64,000 nucleotides of DNA from Cardiocondyla obscurior (Eukaryota; Arthropoda; Insecta; Hymenoptera; Formicidae): the NCBI RefSeq assembly GCF_019399895.1, contig NC_091865.1, forward strand, positions 4,345,001 to 4,409,000, given 5' to 3'. Made by a program: the position numbers and the translations under genes. The notes beneath the pieces were generated by a model. The model saw only the letters and a program-made list of their open reading frames with translations. It searched no databases and was not told the origin of the DNA. The stretch's first letter is position 1; each line of letters opens with the position of its first letter. Shown one piece after another: positions 13,673-24,200 of this stretch.

Positions 13673-14531
13673 ATGGTGAGGAATTTAAATTGCTGTATAA
13701 ATTGTTATCTTATTATTTTATTTATCATTCAGTATATATTCCGAATTTTGTGAGCGCAAGTAAAGAATGTTTATATCAAACGATGCATATTTTAGCGTCT
13801 TTTAAAACATCGAGTGTTTGAAAATATTGCTAACTTTATTTTACTAAATGCATTCAATAATATTTAAATACAACATAGTATTATTAAATTTTGCTTCTAT
13901 ATTTTATACAAAAAATTCTTGCAGTCTGTTGCTGAATTTTTAAAAGGCCTTCCATCACATGATGAAACCAATTTTGCAAACTTTCATACTGACAATGGAA
14001 ATAGAACGTGTGTTAAAAGACCATCAGTCTATCTTCCTACTAAGGATTACCCTTCTGAACAAAGTACATATATGTTGTATATAAAATATGTATATACAAT
14101 ATTTTTATATATTAATTTATATATTTACAGTTATAGTTACTGAAAAGACAACTATTTTATTGAGGTATCTTCATCAACAATGGGATAAAAAGGTAAAGAG
14201 ACAAAATATACAGAATGTCCAAAATAAAATATGAAATCATAAAACTGTGGGTAAGGAATTAAAATTGAAGATGGTAAGTCCTTACCCACAGTTTTACAAT
14301 TTAATATTTTATTTTGGAAGCCCTGGATATTTACTGTTGCAAAATAATAAAATACAGAAAATTTTTATAATATAAACTTATTATAAAATATTTTAATCGT
14401 ATATATATATATACGAAACTTTATAGAATGCAGATAGAAAAAGAGAATTCTTGTCTACAAATGGAGATGTTCAGGATGATGCATCTACAGTACGTAGTAA
14501 AAGACCGCGTCTTGATCTAAATTCACAATAA
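13673..14531 (+). CDS. DDA1: DET1- and DDB1-associated protein 1
   Basis: Four coding exons, 13673-13675, 13925-14063, 14131-14192 and 14427-14531, give 102 residues, the same length as human DDA1. The protein opens M-SVAEFLKGLPSHDETNF, then RPSVYLPTKDYPSEQ, IIVTEKTTILLRYLHQQWDK, and a basic tail with KRPRLD. DDA1 is a small subunit of the CRL4 ubiquitin-ligase core (DDB1, CUL4, DET1) that helps recruit substrates and E2 enzymes. The coding part of exon 1 is only the ATG itself, followed directly by a GTGAGG donor. A candidate polyadenylation hexamer AATAAA (14527-14532) overlaps the stop codon. Intron 3 carries a fold-back element at 14209-14328. Confidence 0.94.
14209..14328. mobile_element. 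fold-back MITE in DDA1 intron 3
   Basis: An inverted repeat with arms of about 40 bp (left 14217-14257, right about 14279-14317) can fold into a long hairpin; the arms meet around AACTGTGGGTAAGGA and its complement. The ends resemble the TACAGGGTGTCC...GGACACCCTGTA termini of the larger fold-back elements in this window, with a few substitutions. It is likely a short, older member of that group. Confidence 0.7.
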
Positions 14532-15871
14532 AATTCTTTAAAATATGTTACATTTTTTATATGAATATAGTTTCTTGAATAATTGATAATTTATATGCCA
14601 ATTGGTTATTTATATATGCCATCCAGTGAGAAAATGCATTGGAGCAGATGAGTTTTCTTCCAGTTAGCATAGAAACATTTCTCATCATGCTATTCTACTA
14701 CTAGGCTTGAATCTCAGTGTTAACAACAATGTATGCAAAGCCTGTAAAATAATCAGCATAATGTTAAATTACTGAACGATTTAGTTTAGTATAATGTTAT
14801 GCTCAATTATATTTTCTCACTGAACGACATATAATTGAACATATTTATGATACATGGCTATATCATTGTTTAAATTTATTGCAGTAGATTATATCATTTT
14901 TAATGTTTATTATATTTTTTTTTTTTTAGTTTAATCGAAAAATTTCAATTAATTTAAAAGTTGAAATAATTAAAAAATATGGCAAAATGTGCTTTGTATA
15001 TATCATCTTCTCATTCTTTTTAATTTTATCTTCTATATGCTTTTAATTGTGATTATATTAAATATTTCAATTAATATAAATGTATAGTAATTGGAATTTA
15101 AATAATAATTATACTGATCAAATTTTTTTATAATTATTATTTATTATAGAAGAAAATTAAACCTACTTAAAACAGACAGCATACATCTTTGCCAAATAAG
15201 TCATTAGTATGTTCATTTTGTAAAGCATTTATCTTATAATAAAACAAACTTGTAAATTTTTTTATACAATATTTATCATAATCAGTGTAATAATAACTAA
15301 ATCATAATAATTGTATCTTACAATGATTATTAAAATATTGTATTAAAAGTATTAATAATTAAAATAAAAATTATTAATATAGTTTTATATTTTTATTTTA
15401 TTGCATAATAAAGTTTATTTAATATATAAAAAAAATATATTAGCAATAAAATAAATTCAATAAATATTTATCGCGAAATTTAGCTATGATCAGCTGCATA
15501 GTATGGGATCTCCGAACTAGATCTCTACACTCCGTCACTCGCTGCGCCCTCCCGCGATCGATGGTTATGTTGCATATGTACAGCGCGGGTACGCGACGCG
15601 AAGGGTGATAATTACGATTTTCTCACGTAATTGGCTTTAATTAGACGACCGATCAGTCGTCTATGAACTGATCGCCGGATAGAAGGTGTCTCTCGTATGC
15701 GTGATTCGTTTTATCAGTGAGAAAAAAACCCGAGATCGGCAACCTCGAGACATAGCGCGCTAACGTAACATCACGAGTCGATGGTTCCGTACGGAAGATC
15801 CGGCGATCGTGAATAAAACCGGTCGCGCTCCGTGTGAGGGATTCGTAACGCGACGGCTTCGGTAGCGAACG
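14532..15871. other. spacer between DDA1 and the STARD7-like gene
   Basis: This is mostly AT-rich DNA without recognisable coding sequence. From about 15480 to 15870 it turns markedly CpG-rich, which fits the promoter and 5' untranslated region of the STARD7-like gene. Confidence 0.5.
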
Positions 15872-17824
15872 ATGTACACGTGGAAACTGACTGGTCACGC
15901 TCTCAGAAGATTTAACAGCGGATATAGCAGCGGTAATAACAGGTTAGCATTCGTACTGCAACATTGTGCTCCGAAAACGCAAAGTCGTGGCAGGTTCGGC
16001 AGCTACCGCAAAAGAATAAGCTCCTGGTTTCGGGAGCAGGGAACGCAGGTAGCCCAGGCTTGCAGGGAACAGTTCGAGTTTGTAGCTGCCCAGAAAATTA
16101 GAAGATGCATACAAATATTTCATCTTTACACGAGGTTATGGGATGAGGTTGCATTAAGAGATTTTATGCGACTTTGGAGGCTGAGACTCGCTAGGAACGC
16201 TAAGAATTTCCTGGTGAGCGCTGCTGGGGTTAGCATGTATAACTGGGACCGTGATAGGATAAGCGATGAGGAAATTAATAGGTACAGTTGAGTAAAATGT
16301 ATAAAAAACTACAATATGTAGTGTATATATTTTTTAAATAATTCTTTTTGATGCTTTGTATTGTAGGTATAATCGTGAGATTGAAGGAATTTATAAATTA
16401 CGCGACTCCACTGTAGTTTGTTCAAAGTGTCATTTACGAATTGTCATTGACACTGTACAGCCTGATGTAAAATATTGTAAATGTAATGGAGTTCAACCTT
16501 GTGACACTTCTAATAAAGATCGTAAGTTTTTTTTTTTTTTTAGATTAATTTTTTTTTTTTTTTTTTTTATTATTAATTAATTGAAATAGTTTATACATAT
16601 AATTATTTATATCAAATTCATATGTAACATACAAAATGTATGCAGAAGATGGCTGGCAACCTTTTATTGAGCGTCAAGACATGTTAATATGGAGGAAAAT
16701 AGAGCCTGGGTCAGGTGGACTATTTGCATACAAAGTATACGGGTCATTTTCTGACGTTACCGCTGAAGATTTTTTGCAAGTACAGATTGATGTAGATTAT
16801 AGAAAGCAATGGGATCCAACTGCTCAGGAATTACAAATTATTGAAACTGATCCACAGTCGGAATTATCTGTTGATCACAGCACCGATGTGATTCATTGGG
16901 AAATGATCTGGCCTGTAGGTGTAATAATAATGTACTATTTTTTTATTTCACTTAATGATTTGTTAATTTGCATTTGTGCAGAAATTATTTTCTAATAGAG
17001 ACTACGTATATCAACGACGATGGGTCGTGGATAAAGAAAAAGGACTTGTGATTATTGTCAGTCGAGTAACGGAACATCCCGATGTACCAGAAAGACGGGG
17101 AATTTTTAGGTACACAAAAAATAATGAAAATAATTTAAATAAAAGTGTATAAAATATTAAGATACTTGAATAATTTTTTTCTAATATTATATTTTTTACG
17201 AATAATAAATAATTCTTTAAATAATTAATAATTTAACGTCTGTATGATAGGGTCAGAACATATTGGTCGTATATGGTGATAAAACCTTACACAAAAATTC
17301 ATGAACCAGGTATTGAATTTGGACTTACATACTTTGATGATCCTGGAGTCTCTGTACCATCTGCTGTCACTGCATGGGTGGCACTAAGAGGTTTGTTATA
17401 TGTAATAAAAATGTAAAATACTTTTAATAAACTTTATAATAATTGTAACGGATTTTTTTAAGGGTTACCAGATTTTCTAGTACGCATGAGACAGGCTTCA
17501 AAAGATTACCAAAATTATAAATTAATTAAAAAAAATGCATCTGACATTCTTACTTTATCTGAAAAAGATGTTTCTAAAGAACAAGTCAAAGTTGACATAG
17601 ACGATAAGTTAAAGAATGATAAAACAACGATGAGAGATTATAAAAATCAACAGGACGATTCTACTAACAATACTAACAAATTAGATCTTACACATGATGT
17701 ACAGCAAGAAAATGATGACTTAACGGAAACCGAAAATAAGGATATTACTACTTCACCTAAAGAAGAGCAAGGTTTATTACATTATTTCTATCTTACGAAA
17801 TTATTTGCATATTTAGATATTTGA
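15872..17824 (+). CDS. STARD7: STARD7-like START-domain lipid transfer protein
   Basis: Six coding exons: 15872-16281, 16367-16521, 16646-16914, 16982-17109, 17251-17390 and 17463-17824, in consistent phase, 487 residues. The N-terminal ~130 residues are rich in Arg with few acids, like a mitochondrial presequence. The START domain follows from about residue 190 (EDGWQPFIERQDMLIWRK, DYRKQWDP, VYQRRWVVDKEKGLVIIVSR, YWSYMVIKPYT, ALRGLPDFLVRMR). STARD7 carries phosphatidylcholine to mitochondria. The C-terminal ~90 residues are charged and low-complexity, making this protein longer than human STARD7 (370 residues). An AATAAA lies at 17900-17905. A donor-like GTTTAT near 17771 means a further 3' exon cannot be excluded. 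Confidence 0.9.
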
Positions 17825-18954
17825 CAAATGGATTTAATGAAATAACTTTTGGCTAGTAGATGTTTTAACGTGATTTCGCACTGGAGAAATTAATCTGCCA
17901 ATAAAGCTATAGAACAGATTCATGGATGATAACATTGTGGAACAACTGACATTTTATTGACATATATTGGATAAATAATTATAGTGTTTCGTAGATAATA
18001 AGAATGGCATTATGAATATGACAACCATTTATCTTCCCTTTTTTTTTTTTTTTTTTTTCTTAAGAGAGGGTTTCCATTTTTTATAAAAAAAAAAAAGCAA
18101 AAAATACTAATCAAGAAGTGAGACTGATTACTGTCATCGCCTTTAGTCCATTTATTCATTCAAAATTTACGTTATGTGTTGTAAAAAATTAAACAAAAGC
18201 AAATAGAAAACTCAATTATGGAAAACATATTAAAAATCTATTTAAATTTTATAATTTATATGGTATATAAATATCTGTACAAAGTAAATCGAATTTACTG
18301 TAACTCTGTGTATAGTATGAAACATGTGAGATATATTTGTATATATTTATATAATTTATCTCTATACAAATGTGATTATATTAACAAAAATTTCTATTTT
18401 TTGTTGCTAATTTTTTTAAGATTTTTATTACTTTTGTTTATTAAGATCGTAATTTTATTAAGAAATATTAGCAATTTTTTTGTTTTCAAAATAAAAAATA
18501 TACATACGTAAATATTATATGTATAGATATATCTTTAAAGTTTCGTATTGTATATAAAATATGTATATGCATATAATGTAAATACACAAAATTATATATA
18601 ATATATATTTATATATTATATATAACAATAGTATCATGCTTTTAAAGTTGTATTAGAAAATTATCATAGAAAACATAATTGTAATAATTTTCATTAAGGA
18701 ATAATGTAAATAAATTATATATGTTAATGTTAATAATAACCAATGGTGTTTATATCTATTGTCGTGAATCGAAAATATTATTTACATATCGTTTTTATTA
18801 TTTATGTAAATGTATAGTTTATTAAGAAGCATGATAAAAGATCAAGTTAAAAATAAATTTAGTAATGTACGAACATTAGGCGTTTATACATATTATACAT
18901 ATTTATGCTTATAAAAGAATATTTAATAATTTTTACAAATTTTTTTTGTAACAT
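17825..18954. other. AT-rich spacer between convergent STARD7-like and PRIMPOL genes
   Basis: The first part is the likely 3' untranslated region of the STARD7-like gene, with an AATAAA at 17900. The remainder is very AT-rich, with a T tract near 18040-18058 and TA repeats near 18590-18625. I see no coding sequence. Confidence 0.6.
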
Positions 18955-20519
18955 CTATAGTATGTTATCCCATGCAATAGCATGAGATATGAGTGTATCA
19001 CCTTCCATGTCTAACTTGAAAAGAATTTCGTCTGGTAAATTTTTTGGCGTAGATGAAAAACCCGAGCAGTCTTCATCGTAACATTTTTGATATATCTTTT
19101 TTATATTTAAATCTACAATCCAATATACATTGTTGCTTTTATGGCACCTGCCTATATTTTCACAATATCTGTAAATGTTGTAAAAAAAATTATCTTAACA
19201 ATCAGAGGGATGTATATATGTAAAAAAATATTAATTAATAATTGTTTAATTATCGATTATAGTTACTACCTGTTGCCGTAAACTTCATATCTTAGTGTTT
19301 TGATTTTATCAGAATATTTAGCAATTCGTATTTTGCCAGGATTAATAAGACTACCAATGTATTTATCTATTTCAGGATAAGGTGAAGTTTGGTCATCACT
19401 TTCACAAATAGATTGAATAGATCGTGTTGGTAGGTTTGTATAAAGCTGAACATTTATGTTACTTTGATTTGAAAATTCAAGTAAAATTAAATTTTGTTTG
19501 TTTGGAAAGTATGATATCAGAGAATCCAAAAAGATTTCTAGTTCCTTCTCTTTGCACTTATTCACTGTGTTATGTGTGCAATCTGTAGATACTGTTAGAA
19601 ACGATTGTTTTCCCCACTTGGTAGACATGTACATTCTGAAATGTCTATTCTTTGTATAGACTCCATTGTCAATGAATAATTTTTCACCATGCTGTGTTTT
19701 TACAAGCATCTCCTCAATGTCTGCTTTGTTAAAATGACTTAAAATTTCATGTGATGGCATATCCAATTTTAAATAAAGTAAAATATCATTGTATATAACT
19801 TTGATAAACTTTCCAACGTGCAAATTATCTTTAAAAGCCATATCTTTTATGGTAAAAATTACATGTCTGCTAAATTTCTTACTAGATGTAGAATCTAATA
19901 TCAAGAAGTTACTTTTATCGCATAATAAATGATAGTGATTAAGCAAGTATGCCCGTATAATATCTATCAGGGTCTTTGTCATGCGTGGCCCATTGCAAAG
20001 TGGATTTAAATCTATTGGGTATTCCAGATCGAGATATAACCAACAGGGTGAGTCCTTCGGTATTATCTGTTGAATTTATATATAAAATCGATATCATTTT
20101 TTGTAAGTTTGACATATTTATAATCTAAAATTCTATTAATATTGAACAAAGAATCGAAAGAAATAAGAAATTATTTTTGACAAATTTTTTTTAATCGGGA
20201 CGCTCACCTCGTACGAGCATCTTTCTTCTTGTGGCTTGATTTTGTAATACCACCAATAAACCTCTGGATGTGCGACGACAAATTTGCGAGAACCATTGCT
20301 CGGTTGCTGGTACACAAAGGTGCATAATATGTCTGTTTCATTGCTATGTGCGACAGCCGCGGCCAATGCTTCTGACTGCTTGTAAAATTCTTGCCAATAT
20401 TGCGTCGGACCTAATATGTGCGAAGGCATAACTCGGTGTGTTTTCACCCAGCTGGACCTGGGTGGCGATTTCTTTCGTATTTTGCCACCGTAAAACTTCT
20501 CCGTGCAAATTGGCTCCAT
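18955..20519 (-). CDS. PRIMPOL: DNA-directed primase/polymerase PrimPol
   Basis: Three coding exons on the minus strand, 20519-20208, 20066-19270 and 19168-18955, give 440 residues. The AEP-type catalytic motifs are all visible: DLE in LYLDLEY (motif I), SRH in KKFSRHVIF (motif II) and the Asp in LFIDNGVYTKNRHFRMY (motif III). The last exon encodes the zinc knuckle: Cys and His in CENIGRCHKSNN, then Cys-Cys in YQKCYDEDC. PrimPol reprimes stalled forks in nucleus and mitochondria. The protein ends about 40 residues after the zinc motif, so the acidic RPA-binding tail of the 560-residue human enzyme is missing or very short. The chosen start is the first ATG in frame; an acceptor-like TTTTCACAG just upstream suggests a noncoding 5' exon. 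Confidence 0.94.
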
Positions 20520-21233
20520 CCCGAGCGATAAAACCGATATAATAACTGTGAAAACAGTCAATTTATTCAATCACCACCGTTGTATCATTGTATTCGGTAC
20601 AGTTGATCGGTAAGTGATGCTTTTCCGCCAATTTCATGCCGCTACGGCAAAGAGCCCAACTTGGAATCGCGGCTTCCACGCGTACAGATAAAGAGGCTCG
20701 TCCGTGTGAAGCCAGCGTTTCGGCTGCCGTCGGATAGAAAAAAAGGCCAGAGCTATACACTGTCTGTCCTACTCTTCCGCGGCGTCGCCGGCAGTTATCG
20801 CAGATCCGCTTCTCGGTAACATCGCCGAGTTATAAGATGAGAGCAGACATATAAACTTAACAGTAAATTAAATATTTTATAATTTAATAATGTCTGACTT
20901 TATCGCTGAATCGTTCTACTTACACCTTGAAAATGTTTGACTATACACAGTTTGGTAGTCAGCGCAATTACTGTAATAATTTCAAGGTTATTTTTGTTCT
21001 TTTACAAGAAGAAAAAGAGATAAATTTTGAACTAGTGCAGTAACTGCTCTGACTGCTGTGTAAACGAATGCACCCAAAGAGCGCTGTTTTGCGTCTGCGT
21101 CGCTGTTCGCAACAAAAGAACAAATCTTTAGTCATAAGCAACATGGCGAATGTTCGGTGGTAGGTGGATATTTGCACAACGCGGAAACGTCACACATGCT
21201 CTCCATAGCTGTCAAACTTGTAAAAGCAGTAAA
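20520..21233. promoter_or_regulatory. divergent promoter region between PRIMPOL and INPP5F
   Basis: The two start codons point away from each other across 714 bp. The interval is GC-richer near 20580-20820, where a noncoding first exon of PRIMPOL probably lies. No repeats are seen. Shared regulation is inferred from arrangement alone. Confidence 0.45.
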
Positions 21234-24200
21234 ATGGAACTATTTCGCACTGACACTCATTTTATCTTTGTGAAAGAAAGGCATAGCCTCTGGTGCGACA
21301 AGTATACCGGCGAGTTCGCCGCTAAATCAGGTGAGTGAGCTAGAATTGCATTTAACATAAATGAGTGCGTGCACACAAAGCGTCGCTTATTAAAAGCGAT
21401 CTGGATATCGCGTTAGCTTTGAGAATGCGAATTAATCAAATTTTAAGTGCGATTATGTGTATTATGTTAACTTATTTTAATAGGTGTAATGGGTTTTTTT
21501 TTTTTTTACAGATTGGGAATGGGCCACGCCAAAAGATTTAGAATGTCTGGGTATGTTTTATGGAATAGTAGGAAAAATAGAACAGACATCGGTATTGGAA
21601 CCCCGATTGATGCTCATAAAGGATGTCACACCTGCAGGAGAATTACATGGTGGTCATGTTGTTTACAAAATAAAATCTATTGCTTTTCTACATCTTGGCA
21701 CTGAAAATACAGATATTGGTTTATTGCCATGTAAGAAACATCAATATGTATTGAACAAAAAGGGGAGTGGTGGGCTGTTTGACGTACCACAAAAAGCAGC
21801 TTTGGCAAAGACCTGGGGTACAATAAAGAATGCTACAAATACTATTAAAAATACTACACAACATGCTGCTGCATTGGCTACATCTCAAGTAAGGATACTA
21901 AGACAATTATTTACAACAACTATATTTAGTATATTGTGGAACTTATAAACTTGATATTTCTCTAGATGAAATCTACAGTGATAAAACGAACCATAGTAAA
22001 GGATAAGGAAAGATTTGAGAAAAGAATATTGGAAGAACTAAATAAAATATTTACCGAAACTGATTCATTCTTCTTTTGTCAAACTGGTGATATTACTAAT
22101 AGTTTGCAGCGACAATGTATGATGGAATCCAATGGACAAAGTTACCAAGATAAGCCATTGTGGCAACGTGTTGATGACAGATTCTTTTGGAACAAACATA
22201 TGTTACATGACATTATTAATTTAAATGTTAGTAATTTTTAAAATGCATAAAATTTATTGCGTAAAAATTATTTAATTTGATTTACTTAAAATAAATAATA
22301 AAATAATATTATTTGAAGTTAGCTGTATAATAACAGTATTTAATAATTATTCAAAATGTGCATTTCTTTGTATAATATTTACTTATAAGTTTTTTTTGTT
22401 TTGTAGACAGTCAAAGCAAATTGCTGGATATTACCAATTATTCAAGGATATGTTCAAATAGAAAAATGTGTAGTTGAGGTAGGTTTTGATGAACAACCAC
22501 AACAAGAAATATTTAACTTGGCAATTATATCAAGAAGGAGTAGGTTTCGGGCTGGAACTAGGTAATTTTTATTAACATTGATAGTTTTTATAATTTTATC
22601 TTACCAAAAATTAAACATAATTAAAAATGTTTAAAAAATAATATTACACAGGTACAAGAGACGTGGAGTAGATGATGATGGCAAGTGTGCAAATTACGTT
22701 GAGACTGAACAATTAGTTTGGTATCATGATCATCAAGTATCTTTTGTACAAGTACGAGGAAGTGTACCGGTATATTGGTCTCAGCCTGGATACAAATATA
22801 AACCTCCACCACGGATTGACAAAGGTATAGGCAGAAAGATATTTTTTAGATAAACTAATTAGATTATCTTAATATTATATAATCCTATATAATAATATTA
22901 TAGATGAAGCTGAAACGCAGATAGCATTTGAAAAACATTTTGGTGAAGAGCTTACATTGTATGGACCCATATGTATTGTTAATCTGGTCGAACAGTCTGG
23001 CAAAGAAAAAATTATTTGGGAGGCCTATAGCAATTATGTATTTAATTATAATCATGTTGATATAACATACACTACTTTCGATTTTCACGAATATTGGTAA
23101 GTATCTGACTAAAGCATAATGTTGCTTAATCTCATGCTTTTTATCGTCATTTTAAATTACGTTTATCTTGTAAATTTTGTGTTTAATACAGTCGAGGAAT
23201 GCATTTTGAGAATGTATCTATTCTGGTTAATGCATTAGCTACAGTGCTAGCAGATATGGGTTACTGCTGGCGCGATAAACAAGGTACGATTTGCGTGCAA
23301 AAGGGTATATTCCGTGTGAATTGCATAGATTGCTTAGATAGAACAAATGTGGTACAAACTGCTCTGGGTAAAGCTGTTATGGAAATGCAGTTTTCAAAAT
23401 TGGGGTTAATACCACCTGATGGAATTTTGCCTACAAATATAAGACAGACTTTTCAATCGCTTTGGGCTAATAATGGCGACATTATTAGCAAGCAATATGC
23501 AGGGACAAATGCTTTGAAGGTTTGTACAACTCAAATTGCTTGCATAAAGTCTGTCTTAATATAAACCATTAATTTTCTAAGTAATTCCTACGCCATTTAT
23601 TACTATTTATAGGGAGATTATACACGTACTGGAGAGAGAAAATTTACTGGGCTTATGAAAGATGGCATGAATTCTGCAAACAGGTAGATCTTTGCACTTA
23701 CATCTTTCACGTTTTGTATTTCGCTTAATTTTTCTCACTTTTTATTTTTCCTTGTTCTATTTCCCGCATCTCACCTAACACAAACATTCACAGTTTTCAT
23801 ATCTCAAAGATAATATTCCAGAGTTCAATATTTCAATGTTATCTTATAGAACCTTGACTTGTCCTTTCATTTTCCTTTAGATACTATCAGCAACACTTTA
23901 TGGATGACTTACGTCAGGCGGCGATAGATACGTTGCTAGGGAACTTGATTGATGTTCACCAACTAAACAACGATTGGTCACACTATTTAGACATTTTTGA
24001 TAATTGCTGTCTTGAACTTATACCTATGAAACCACCAAATATACAACTTCAACTTGCTACTCATCCTGACTTCCTTTATGCCACTGCTATATATAATTTA
24101 GCAAGGTTCGTTGCTTGCTTTTAGTTTAATTTTTGGGAAACATACAATAGCTACGTATTTCTAAAAATTAGTTTAATTACTTCATTATATGTCATATTTT

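Noticed and set aside
20563..20760. Minus-strand frame upstream of PRIMPOL as an N-terminal extension
   Set aside because: It has no similarity to PrimPol and ends before the first ATG of the PrimPol frame; it probably lies in a noncoding 5' exon or the promoter.
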